From: Marinobacter segnicrescens
Lineage (GTDB): Bacteria; Pseudomonadota; Gammaproteobacteria; Pseudomonadales; Oleiphilaceae
Length of the DNA: 64,000 nucleotides
Reading direction: 5' to 3'
Assembly (NCBI RefSeq): GCF_900111555.1
Contig: NZ_FOHZ01000005.1
Location: 124,001-188,000 of the forward strand
This document shows, piece by piece, positions 9,438-18,400 of the stretch (position 1 is the stretch's first letter; each line of letters starts with the position of its first letter). The translations under genes and the position numbers were made by a program. The notes beneath the pieces were generated by a model. That model was not told where the DNA came from. It searched no databases and saw nothing but the letters and a program-made list of their open reading frames with translations.

Positions 9438-11189
9438 TCAGGTCGCCCCGTCTTCCCAGCGCAACGCCACGGCCCGGGCATCATCCAGCGTGCGGACATA
9501 GGTCAGCACCCCGGCCTGCTTGCGCACCCCGGCTCGTCTCAACTTCACGACAATCCTTGCTGGCAGTCCGGCGAGAATCAGGCTGACGCCCTCCCGCTGC
9601 ATCTCTTCCATCAATGAACGCATGGCCACAAGGGCAGTGCCATCCATGCTGGGCACATCGTGCATATCCAGGATCACCGTGCGAACGTGTTTATCTACAA
9701 CGTGCAGTGAACGCAGTGCGGTCTCCGCGACCCCGAAAAACAGGGGTCCGTTGATGTCATAGACCACCACCGATGCCGGCAATCCGTTCAATGAGGGATG
9801 GTGATCAGCCAGGGCGGGCTCCGTATGGGTGAGCAAGGCCATCCGCCGGATGAACAGGGCCGCCGCCAGCCCGACGCCTACGGCCACCGCCAGAACCATG
9901 TCAAACAGCACGGTCAGGCCGAAGCAGGTCACCAGGATAACCACATCTTCTGCAGGCGCCGACCGCAGGGTATGGACGAAGTGCCTCGCCTCACTCATAT
10001 TCCAGGCGACAATGAACAGCAACGCCGCCAATGCCGCCATGGGCACCAGGCCAAGCACTCTCGCCAGCACTACCACCGATAGCAGTACTATAACGGCGTG
10101 CACCAGTGCGGCCACCGGCGACCGCGCCCCGCTGCGAATGCTCGTCGCGGTACGGGCCAGCGCCGCGGTCGCGGTGATACCACCAAACAGGGGCGCGGCA
10201 ATATTGCCCAGCCCCTGGCCAATCAGTTCGGCATCCGGGTCATGACGGGTGCGGGTCAGCCCGTCCGCCACCACGGCACACAGCAGCGACTCAATAGCGC
10301 CGAGCATGGCAATCGCAAACGCCGGGCCCATCAGCGACCGGAACAGGTCAAAATTCAGCACAAGCGGCTGCCCATCCGGCCCGGGCAACTGCCACGGCGC
10401 CATAAACGTGGGCAACACCGGAGGAATGCCCTGGCCGGATTCGCCACCGGCCTCCCAGGTAAAGCGGGAAGCAATGGTCTCCACGGCCTGGGCACCGTCG
10501 CTTCCGAACATGGTGTTAACACCCCATGCTGCCAATCCGCCGGCAACAAGGCCTACCAGGGGCGCTGGCACCGGTATACCCAGTTTGGGCCAAAGCAGCA
10601 TAAGGGCCAGGGTGAACACACCGATACCGAACTCAAACGGTTCCAGTGTCGGAAAGGACGACAGGATAATCCCGATGTTCTCGGTGAAATGCTCCCCCAT
10701 GGGCCCGGTCGTCAGACCAAGGAAATCCGGCACCTGCAGCATGGCAATCACCACGGCAATGCCGGCGGTAAAGCCAAGCACCACGGGATAGGGCACGAAC
10801 TGGATCAATCGCCCCATACGCGCCATGCCCAACGCCACCAGAAGCAGCCCCGCCATCATGGTGGCAATCAGCAAACCGCCCAGACCGAATTGCTGGACAA
10901 TGGGAAAGAGGATAACGACAAAGGCAGCCGTCGGACCGGACACGTTAAACCGGGCGCCCCCGGTCAGTGCAATGATGGCACCGGCAACAATGGCGGTATA
11001 CAAACCATGCTGGGGCGGCACCCCGGTGGCGATGGCCAGTGCCATCGACAGGGGCACGGCGACCGTCCCCACCGTCATCCCGGCCATCACATCCTGTCGC
11101 AACTCTGCAGCCCCGTAGCCCTCCCGCAGGGCCCCACGAAGCCCGGTGGCAATACCGGGAAGACTGACCGGAAACCGTTGACGCGCCAT
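9438..11189 (-). CDS. dauA: SulP-family anion/C4-dicarboxylate transporter (DauA type)
   Basis: 583 residues with the SulP transporter core: N-terminal QDVMAGMTVGTVAVPLSMALAIA, conserved GPTAAFVV, about 12 membrane segments, then a cytoplasmic STAS domain from about residue 470 (ILDMHDVPSMDGTALVAM). Most like DauA/YchM, which carries dicarboxylates; sulfate or bicarbonate remain possible. The start at 11189 has AGAGGGG upstream; the frame extends to 11270 but would then overlap the operator. Divergent from a ribbon-helix-helix regulator whose operators flank the promoter region. Confidence 0.88.
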   Translation of the reverse strand: MARQRFPVSLPGIATGLRGALREGYGAAELRQDVMAGMTVGTVAVPLSMALAIATGVPPQHGLYTAIVAGAIIALTGGARFNVSGPTAAFVVILFPIVQQFGLGGLLIATMMAGLLLVALGMARMGRLIQFVPYPVVLGFTAGIAVVIAMLQVPDFLGLTTGPMGEHFTENIGIILSSFPTLEPFEFGIGVFTLALMLLWPKLGIPVPAPLVGLVAGGLAAWGVNTMFGSDGAQAVETIASRFTWEAGGESGQGIPPVLPTFMAPWQLPGPDGQPLVLNFDLFRSLMGPAFAIAMLGAIESLLCAVVADGLTRTRHDPDAELIGQGLGNIAAPLFGGITATAALARTATSIRSGARSPVAALVHAVIVLLSVVVLARVLGLVPMAALAALLFIVAWNMSEARHFVHTLRSAPAEDVVILVTCFGLTVLFDMVLAVAVGVGLAAALFIRRMALLTHTEPALADHHPSLNGLPASVVVYDINGPLFFGVAETALRSLHVVDKHVRTVILDMHDVPSMDGTALVAMRSLMEEMQREGVSLILAGLPARIVVKLRRAGVRKQAGVLTYVRTLDDARAVALRWEDGAT

Positions 11190-11259
11190 GGCAACCCCTC
11201 TGTCGGAAGCAGGCACCCGGCATAAGCGAGCCGGACACCCGGTAATTCGAAAGCAAACT

Positions 11260-11278
11260 ATGTTAATCACATTAACAT
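11260..11278. promoter_or_regulatory. Palindromic operator 1 between dauA and the RHH gene
   Basis: ATGTTAAT, spacer CAC, ATTAACAT: a perfect 8-3-8 inverted repeat 71 bp upstream of the dauA start. Confidence 0.7.
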
Positions 11279-11340
11279 GTGGTTATTATGGTTCGCAAAT
11301 GATTCGGCCGGAATCCGCATTGCCGGAATCGGCCAAAAAC

Positions 11341-11359
11341 ATTAACATTAAATGTTAAT
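11341..11359. promoter_or_regulatory. Palindromic operator 2 before the RHH gene
   Basis: ATTAACAT, spacer TAA, ATGTTAAT: the same half-site as operator 1 in reversed order, 19 bp before the regulator start. Confidence 0.7.
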
Positions 11360-11377
11360 AGAACAGACAGGAGACGA

Positions 11378-11560
11378 GTGGTGGAAAAGAAGACGGCGCG
11401 GCTGACCCTGCTGATCGACCCGAACAAGAAGAAGGCGTTCGAGCAACTCTGCGCCTCACAGGACCTGACCCCGTCACAGGTGGTGCGGCAGATGATCCGG
11501 GAGTACTTGCGGGAGCATGGCGTGAGCTATGAAACGGAAGGCAGGAATCCGGAATCCTGA
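11378..11560 (+). CDS. Ribbon-helix-helix (CopG-type) regulator
   Basis: 60 residues. ARLTLLIDPNKKKAFEQL forms the beta strand and first helix, and LTPSQVVRQMIREYL the second helix of a ribbon-helix-helix DNA-binding fold; dimers of this fold bind short palindromes. Start is GTG at 11378 or, with better spacing from GGAG, GTG at 11381. Placed divergent from dauA with two identical palindromes between, so autoregulation and control of dauA are the simplest inference. No toxin gene is adjacent, making an antitoxin role less likely. Confidence 0.8.
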   Translation: MVEKKTARLTLLIDPNKKKAFEQLCASQDLTPSQVVRQMIREYLREHGVSYETEGRNPES

Positions 11561-11662
11561 GGACTCTGGCGAACGGCGCGTCGGGGCGGGATTCAGGAGT
11601 TCACTTCAGTGGCAAACCTGCAATTTCGTGAGGCGGCCAGCAATCAAGTCCGGGCTCAGTGT

Positions 11663-11753
11663 CCCTGGGGGCTTTCAGAGCAGGGGCATGGATGCCCCGG
11701 AAGCGTTGGGGTGGCAGGACGCCCCTCCAACGCGGCGGCGAAAGCCCCCAGGG
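11663..11753. repeat. Three-stem structured repeat, copy 1
   Basis: A perfect 14-bp outer stem (11663-11676 with 11740-11753) encloses two hairpins: GGGGCAT-GG-ATGCCCC at 11683-11698, and one closed by CGTTGG/CCAACG at 11704-11732. A second copy at 34937-35027 has the same architecture and near-identical core but compensatory stem changes. It lies between the convergent 3' ends of the RHH gene and nosL. Not a terminator by T-tract. Confidence 0.8.
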
Positions 11754-11778
11754 GCAATGAGCCTCCACCCAAACCCGC

Positions 11779-11815
11779 AGGCCTGAGAAAACAGGCCTGA
11801 GAAAACAGGCCTGCG
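11779..11815. repeat. 14-bp tandem repeat next to structured repeat copy 1
   Basis: AGGCCTGAGAAAAC occurs twice in tandem followed by a partial third AGGCCTG. A different tandem repeat sits in the same position beside copy 2. Confidence 0.8.
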
Positions 11816-11836
11816 AATCAACCATCAAAACAAACA

Positions 11837-12382
11837 CTACATGGAATGAGAACCACCCATCCCGGAAGACATCCCACCTCCGGAACTCAGATGCTCCATC
11901 GTCACATCCGCAAAGGCCACAACCTCACCCCCGAATTCCGAGGCAAACGCCTCAGCCGCTGACTCCTCAGCAAAGGACGCCAGAGTGGGCCCCATGGCAC
12001 CGGTACGCTCAGACCCGACCACATAGAACGCCTCACGGGCATCAATCAACGCCGCATCATCCGGCTTGTCCCACTCGGTCCCGGCCATATCGTGCACATA
12101 CAGCACATGGTCACGGTTCACGTTCTCCGGCTGTAATACCCAGGAGAACATATCCTTGGTGGAGCAGAACTTGCGAACCTGCTGCTCCTTGCCGGAAATC
12201 GACTCACCCTTGGGCCCCGGGAAACGGGTGATCACCATGCCACAAACGTGGCACTCATCGCCGGACTCGAAATGAACCGGCTCAGGCTTTGCCTGGGCCG
12301 TTTCCTCCGACCCGGAACAAGCGGCCAGGGCGACCACGAAGGCCATGATTAAACCGGTGCGCACTACAAACGAAAGATTCAT
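11837..12382 (-). CDS. nosL: Nitrous oxide reductase copper chaperone lipoprotein NosL
   Basis: 181 residues. Lipoprotein signal ending in the lipobox ALAAC, then the NosL copper-site region CHVCGMVITRFPGPKGE (CXXCGM) and downstream FCSTKDMFSWVL. NosL delivers Cu(I) for assembly of the NosZ copper centres in the periplasm. ATG at 12382 follows CTGGAG. It sits 15 bp after the selD-nosY fusion, in the usual nosY-nosL order, but no nosZ, nosR, nosD or nosF lies in this window. Confidence 0.93.
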   Translation of the reverse strand: MNLSFVVRTGLIMAFVVALAACSGSEETAQAKPEPVHFESGDECHVCGMVITRFPGPKGESISGKEQQVRKFCSTKDMFSWVLQPENVNRDHVLYVHDMAGTEWDKPDDAALIDAREAFYVVGSERTGAMGPTLASFAEESAAEAFASEFGGEVVAFADVTMEHLSSGGGMSSGMGGSHSM

Positions 12383-12397
12383 CAACAGACTCCAGGT

Positions 12398-13249
12398 TCA
12401 GATACGACGATTACGGAACAGGGCCCAGGCACCGGCCAGGGGAATAACAAACCAGACCGCAAGGGCAACCCACAGCCCGCCCGGCCCCATGGGCAGGTCC
12501 GAGCCCAGGCTGAGCACGCCCGTCAGCTGCGCACCACCCTCGAAGGCCACGATATTGAGCAGACGGTAAATATCCGTGGGATTGAGCAACAGCAACCAGG
12601 GCAGAAGATCCGGGTTCAGCTTGCCTTCACTGGCCACCAGTACGCCCAGCAATACCAGGTCAAAGATCAGTACAAAGAAAAACCAGATCGCCAACGCCAG
12701 GCCTGCTGCCAGCGGCTTCTCACTCACCCGCACGCTCAGCAGGTCGCCGGCCCTGGCGGTGTCGTTACGGATAATGCGGTCAGTCGCTACCTGACCCGTC
12801 ACTGCCAGCCCGAAGATCGGCTCCGGTGAGTCGATGCTGTGTCCGCCAGCCAGCGTGATACCGGCCGCGGCACAGACGGCGCGGCCTCCGTCCAGCACCT
12901 CGCCGGCAATCTCGGGCGCCAGGCGATCCACCGGCCAGCCCAGGATGGCGATGGCCATCAGCGGTTGACCGCCCATGGCGTAGACATCACTGATGGCGTT
13001 GGCGCCGGCGATGCGACCGAAATCGTAGGGGTTATCAACTACGGGCATGAAGAAATCCGTGGTGCTGATAATGCCCATGCCGTTGCCGATATCCGCCACG
13101 GCGGCATCGTCACGGCTGTTGTTACCAACCAGTAATCGCGGATCGCTGAACTCTGGCGTCCCGGTATGGAGGATACGGTCGAGAACATCCGGGGCAATCT
13201 TGCAGCCACAGCCGGCTCCGTGACTGAATTCGGTCAGTCTGACAGACAA
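12398..13249 (-). pseudogene. In-frame chimera: selD 5' half fused to nosY 3' end
   Basis: One 283-codon open frame. Residues 1 to about 171 are selenide, water dikinase (SelD): [14 protein letters not shown] with the catalytic Cys14 and Lys17, [30 protein letters not shown], and [20 protein letters not shown]. From about residue 172 it becomes the C-terminal third of NosY, the nos ABC permease: [38 protein letters not shown], ending LFRNRRI. The SelD AIRS C-terminal domain (about 170 residues) and the NosY N-terminus are missing. Start taken as TTG at 13249 with TAGGAAT upstream. Junction near 12725-12745. Probably a deletion that removed the selD 3' end and the nos genes before nosY, or an assembly join. 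Neither activity is expected. Confidence 0.85.
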
Positions 13250-13338
13250 GGTTCTATTCCTATGATCGACAAAAAGTGAAAACGGATAACGGAGCAACCA
13301 GGCTGCGTGCAAATCACGCGATCAACCGGCCCGGCACC

Positions 13339-14307
13339 CTAGCCGGGAGCGGGTCCGAACAACCGGTCGGTGAGTCTGACGTACCAGGCTGCAGCCTGGA
13401 CCTGCACGATATAGGCCAGGGCAATGAGCAGGGCGGCATCGGCACCCTCGGCTCCAAATACCCCCATGGCAATCGCCAGGGCAATGGAGAGATTCCTCAT
13501 CACCGTTCCGTAAACCAGGGCAATGGCATCACCGCGGGGAAACATCAGTCTGCCAACCAGGGTACTGATGGTGAAGTTGAGCAGGTAGATCAGTACCAGT
13601 GGCACCAGGTAAGCCAGTAACGCCTCCGGCTGCTCCATAATGTCCTGTGACTTCAGGGCCATGGAGACAAACACTACCCCCAGAACACCCAGGGTCGAAA
13701 ACGGAGGGAACTTTGGTTTCAGGTCTTTCTGAAACACCTGTTCACCATGTTTCGAGATCAGGTAGCGCTGGGTGAAATGTCCCAAAACCAGGGGCAGGAA
13801 CACAATCAACGCAATCTGCACAAACACCCTGGTGACAGGGATCTCAATCACAGCTCCCAGCAAGCCCTTCAGGTAAAGCGGCGCAAGCAGGGAACCGGCA
13901 ATCAGGCCGACCACGGTCATCTGCACGGCTGCAGGCATGTTGCCCTTGGCAAACCCGGTCCAGGAGATGGTCATGCCCGACGTGGGCAGCAGGGACGTAA
14001 GCAATATTGCCAGCCGCGCAAAGGGCTCATCCGGGAAAAACAGCAGGCCGGCACCATAGCCAATCGCGGGCACCAATACAAAGTTGATCAGCTGGGTCAC
14101 CCACAGCAGCTTTCCACTGCCCCGCTTGACCAACTGGCGCAGGTTCATGGTCACCATCATCGGGTAAACCATCAGGAAGGTCAGCGGCAGAATGGCCAGT
14201 CGTAGCGGTGCAGGGTCTGCCAACTGGCCGGATACCAGCCCGGCGATCATGGCCAGGGGGATGCTCCAGATCAGGTGTTTCTGCATCCAGGCGAGTATCG
14301 GCCACAT
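13339..14307 (-). CDS. BASS-family (arsenite permease/bile acid symporter-like) transporter
   Basis: 322 residues with about ten hydrophobic segments. It resembles the Acr3/BASS fold: PMMVTMNLRQLVKRG, SLLPTSGMTISWTGFAKGN, and FVSMALKSQDI. Annotated relatives are called arsenic resistance proteins, but no arsenic genes are adjacent, so the substrate is open. Downstream of the DUF2892 gene by 16 bp and upstream of the selD part, so it is probably the middle of one operon. Confidence 0.8.
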   Translation of the reverse strand: MWPILAWMQKHLIWSIPLAMIAGLVSGQLADPAPLRLAILPLTFLMVYPMMVTMNLRQLVKRGSGKLLWVTQLINFVLVPAIGYGAGLLFFPDEPFARLAILLTSLLPTSGMTISWTGFAKGNMPAAVQMTVVGLIAGSLLAPLYLKGLLGAVIEIPVTRVFVQIALIVFLPLVLGHFTQRYLISKHGEQVFQKDLKPKFPPFSTLGVLGVVFVSMALKSQDIMEQPEALLAYLVPLVLIYLLNFTISTLVGRLMFPRGDAIALVYGTVMRNLSIALAIAMGVFGAEGADAALLIALAYIVQVQAAAWYVRLTDRLFGPAPG

Positions 14308-14323
14308 GGTAATTGCCCTTTAT

Positions 14324-14527
14324 TCAGCTGACCGGCTTCTCTTCCTTTAGTCCCAGCTTTTTGAGAATTGCCATGGCCGGGCACCATTTGGTAAAGGCAG
14401 ACTGAATCAGGTTAAGGGCAATGAAGCCAGTAAACAGCAGCCACCAGGGGCTGACGTAATGGGCCAGCAGGATGGATATCAATACAAACACGCCGGCCAT
14501 CAGGCGAAGACCTTCGTTGACTGTCAT
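14324..14527 (-). CDS. DUF2892 (YgaP-type) small membrane protein
   Basis: 67 residues: MTVNEGLRLMAGVFVLISILL, second segment PWWLLFTGFIALNLIQSAF, then the conserved tail KWCPAMAILKKLGLK. The domain forms a two-helix membrane module, often fused to rhodanese. GAGGTG precedes the ATG. First gene of the minus-strand operon leading to nosL. Confidence 0.9.
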   Translation of the reverse strand: MTVNEGLRLMAGVFVLISILLAHYVSPWWLLFTGFIALNLIQSAFTKWCPAMAILKKLGLKEEKPVS

Positions 14528-14584
14528 CGGGGCACCTCCTCAAGGGCATATTGATATACCTTCACCCTATTATTCTGACGGTGC

Positions 14585-14600
14585 AATGACCTGCGTCATT
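14585..14600. promoter_or_regulatory. FNR-like palindrome in the divergent DUF2892/sdhB promoter region
   Basis: AATGAC, four bases, GTCATT. It differs from TTGAC-N4-GTCAA only at the outer positions and is 58 bp from the DUF2892 start and 75 bp from sdhB. A weak candidate for an FNR/DNR-family site. Confidence 0.3.
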
Positions 14601-14674
14601 TTGTCTGGCTCCCGAATCAAAGAAACTGGCTAGACTCAGATAGTCAGTACCTGACTCGGGACCAGGAGATCACC

Positions 14675-15388
14675 ATGAATCCGTTTACCGTGAGGCTCTT
14701 CCGCTACCACCCGGAGCACGACGATCAGCCCTGGAGCCAGGACGTCGAGGTGGACGGCAGTTTTCGTAACCGGATGGTGCTCGATGTTCTGGAGCATCTG
14801 AAAACCCGGGACACCACCCTGGTGTTCCGGCGCTCGTGCCGTGAAGGGGTATGCGGTTCCGATGGCCTCAATATCAATGGCCGCAATGCGCTTGGGTGCA
14901 TCACACCGGTGGAAGAGGCGCTGGGCAATAAGGATTTACTGGAAATCCGTCCCCTGCCCGGCATGCCCGTCATCCGCGACCTGGTCGTGGACCAGTCCCT
15001 GTTTTTTGAACAATACAAGCGTATACAGCCGTGGCTAATCAATAACAAACCGGCCCCCGGTATTGAACGCCTGCAAAGCCCGGAAGACCGTGCAAAACTG
15101 GACGGCCTGTACGAATGCATCCTGTGCGCCTGCTGTTCATCGGCCTGCCCTTCCTGGTGGTGGAACCCGGAGAAATACATCGGTCCGTCCGGACTACTTC
15201 AGGCCCATCGTTTCCTGCAAGATTCCCGCGATACAGCCACCGCCGAGCGGCTGGAAAAACTGCAAGACCCGTTCAGCGTGTTTCGCTGTCGTGGTATCGG
15301 CAACTGCACTGCCTATTGCCCCAAGGGGCTGAACCCCATGAAGGCCATCGGGCGTATCAAGGAGATGCTGTTCCGCGAGGGGGTCTGA
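14675..15388 (+). CDS. sdhB: Succinate dehydrogenase/fumarate reductase iron-sulfur subunit, isolated copy
   Basis: 237 residues, full length for SdhB. The 2Fe-2S ferredoxin domain has CREGVCGSD and the later Cys in ALGCITP; the C-terminal domain has CILCACCSSACPSWWW and CRGIGNCTAYCPKGLNPMKAIG for the 4Fe-4S and 3Fe-4S clusters. It should pass electrons from the flavin subunit to quinone, but no sdhA, sdhC or sdhD is adjacent, so it is likely a paralogue or relocated copy. CAGGAG precedes the ATG. Its last 60 bases and stop are duplicated 5.4 kb downstream. Confidence 0.92.
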   Translation: MNPFTVRLFRYHPEHDDQPWSQDVEVDGSFRNRMVLDVLEHLKTRDTTLVFRRSCREGVCGSDGLNINGRNALGCITPVEEALGNKDLLEIRPLPGMPVIRDLVVDQSLFFEQYKRIQPWLINNKPAPGIERLQSPEDRAKLDGLYECILCACCSSACPSWWWNPEKYIGPSGLLQAHRFLQDSRDTATAERLEKLQDPFSVFRCRGIGNCTAYCPKGLNPMKAIGRIKEMLFREGV

Positions 15389-15391
15389 GGC
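15329..15391 (+). repeat. 63-bp direct repeat, left copy (3' end of sdhB)
   Basis: Identical at 62 of 63 positions to 20757-20819. Covers the last 20 codons and stop of sdhB. Together the two copies bracket the GGDEF-EAL and chemoreceptor genes like attachment sites or a recombination footprint. Confidence 0.9.
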
Positions 15392-15418
15392 TGGATCGCG
15401 TTGAAGATGGGCAAGCAC

Positions 15419-18400
15419 TCATTTCTCGTGCATTACGCCAGCCTGGCCACCGTCACGCTTGAGCAAAAGATCAATATCCGCCGCCGCCATTGGCCGGTAA
15501 AACAGGTAGCCCTGGTAGCAGGTGCATCCAACAGACTGAAGAAATTCCCGTTCAGCGTCCGTTTCAACTCCCTCGGCAATCACATCCATTGACAGCGATT
15601 TCGCCATATCGGTTATGGCCTGAACCAGCCCCTGTTTTTTGGCGTCCAGCTCAATGCCCTTTACGAACGCAATATCGATTTTTAATCTGTTTACCGGGAA
15701 CTCCCGGAGGTAGGCTAGGTTGGAGTGCCCGGTTCCGAAGTCATCAATCGCAAGGCTGACCCCCATGGATTTGAGCTTTTGCATGGTCTCCAACGTTCGA
15801 TGAAAACCCGCCATGGCAACATGCTCAGTCACCTCAAGCTCTATCAAGTGCGCCGGAACAGCGGCGTTTTCGAGCATTTCCAACAGGGTTTCAGCAAAAT
15901 GCGCGCGGGAGAAAAGACTCGCGGATACGTTAACCGACACTGGCATGACCCGGTCCTGATACCGTTGAACCCACTCCCCAAGTTGCTCAAGAACCTGTTC
16001 CATTACCCACCGGTCAATGTCCGAGATCTGGCCGTTTTCTTCCGCCGTCGGTATAAAGATGCCGGGAGAAATCAGACCCTTCTCCGGATGTTGCCAGCGA
16101 ACCAGAGCTTCAAACCCACTGACCTCAGGCTGACCACTACTACAATCAACTTTTGGCTGGAAGAGAACAAAAAGCTGTTCCTGGTCAATCGCTATCTGAA
16201 GCTCCCTGCGAAGGGTCAGCCTTGTCCTGGCATCCTCTTTCATCGCCGGGGAATAAAAGCAGTGCCTGGAGCCCCCGGTGGCTTTGGCATGGTACATGGC
16301 AGTATCGGCTGCCTGGACCAGGGTATCCAGTTCATCCCCGTCGTTACCCGCAACAGCGATACCCAGACTGATATCAATCTGGATGTCATAGGACTCGATC
16401 TGGAAAGGCTCGGCCACCTTTTTTCTGAGGCGGGCCGCCAGCTCTTTCACCGGTTTCCGGTCACCTTTTATAAGAAGGACGAACTCATCGCCTCCAAACC
16501 GGCAGAGCAGATCTCCAGCCCGGATACAGCTCTGCATGCGCATTGCCACATGCTGCAGTAAGCGGTCGCCAATATGGTGCCCAAGGGCATCATTCACATG
16601 CTTGAATCCATCCAGATCAGCAAACACCAGTGACCACGCCTGACCTGTACCATTTTCGCCCACGCATCGCTCGAACTGTGTGCGTAAATAATGCCGGCTG
16701 GGCAAACGGGTTAAAGGGTCGAAATTAGCCAGTTTTTCAATCCGTTGCTCATAACTCAGTTGCTCTGACGCATCCTCCATGACCGAGATAAGATGCTGAA
16801 CCTTTCCCTCACCGTCAAATACTGCTGAAACGGTACCCCGGAACGGCAGCGCCTTGCCTTCCCTGGTGCGTTTCCATAACTCGCCGGACCAGAAACCTTT
16901 CACGGCCAGCATATCAAACAGGTCTTTATAAAACGCCCGGTCCTCCTTGACGGAGATCAGAACCCTGGCGTTTTGCCCAAGCACCTCATCTTTCGAGTAC
17001 CCCGTCAGCTTTGTGAAAGCCGCATTCACATCCACGATGCCCCCATGCCTGTCAGTAATCATGATGGCCTCTTTGCTGTGCAGAAACACCTCAGCGGTTT
17101 GCTTCAGGCGCGCCTGGGTATCGTACATGGCAAGGGCAAAACCGATATCGTCGATCATCTCCTGAATCGAACGGGACAAGTCGGGTTCAAAGATCTGATG
17201 GTCCGCCGAAAACACGCTCAGGGTTGCAAACGCCTGCCCCTGCTTCATGAGCGGAAAAACTCCGGCATGAGTGACCTGGTCGCCCCTGGCTCCCTTGCCG
17301 GAATTGTCGAGGCAGGAAAAGAAAGCAGGGGCGTCCAGTGATACGGCAGGACTGATGAAACAGTCAGAACTGACATCTGCAACCTCGCGCACCTTCCCCT
17401 CGCTATCACTGTACATACAGGTCTGCCGGCCTGCAGACACCACTCCATCGAGACAACTCTCATCAATACAGACCCGGGAGAACATCCCTTCTGTAACCAG
17501 TATCCGACAGGCCTCCCGGAAAACCTGCGGCTGGGTGCTGCCCTCCTTGATCAGAAACTCGTTGAGCTGACTTTTCATGCGGCTGATTGCGTTCTGCCGC
17601 TCAAGCTTCTGATAGGCGCTTTGTCTTTCGTGAATCAGCGCCCCCAGCATCCATACAATGACTGCATTGATTACCAGGAACAGCGACAGCGTCAGCATAC
17701 TGCCTATGCCTTGGCCGGCTGCCAGCGGCACCCCGGCCGAGTCGGCCCAGTAGGCCACCAGGGTGACAGCCAGCACCACCGCGAGACTTTTCTCGAGAGG
17801 CAGCCAGATAGCCATAAATAACATGACAGGGATCAGCAGATAACTTTGCGCCGGGAATGAACCGCTTCCGATGGTGCCGTGGGTGAATACGACAATCGAA
17901 AGTGCTGCCCCCAGAATTAGCGATACCAGAAACCGGATATCCAGGTATCGGTCAGACACTGCCTTATGGGTCACACGATCAAGCAGTAGCAAAAGTAACG
18001 GTGCAACCAGGACCAGTGAGGTGATTCGCCTGACCCACCACCAGATCCAGAACAGCCAGCCGTCCATGGAATAGGGTGCGCCATCGAGCCCTGTCCTGAA
18101 CAGCGCCAGCATCAAACCTGCTGAAAGCAGAGTAGGTATGGCCGCTCCATAAAGGAGAAAACCGGTTACCCTTGCCAGCGTATTGGGCAACTTCGACGCA
18201 GGCGCATTGAGGTGGATCAGCCAGCATCCTGCCCATGCCTGTAACACCAGCGTGACGCTGGCCACACCTGCAGTTGCGAAGGGTTCTCTGACCAGATAGA
18301 CCTTTACAACGAAATCGCAAAGAGCTGCCAGAACCAGAAACGCGTGAAACCCTCTCCTGCTGTGATCAAACAGGGTAATAGCCCCGGCCAGAAGAACGCC

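Noticed and set aside
11529..11837. Small frames on both strands encoding GWQDAPPTRRRK-like peptides, repeated at 34929
   Set aside because: The similarity comes from the structured DNA repeat, whose stems covary at base level; not a protein family.
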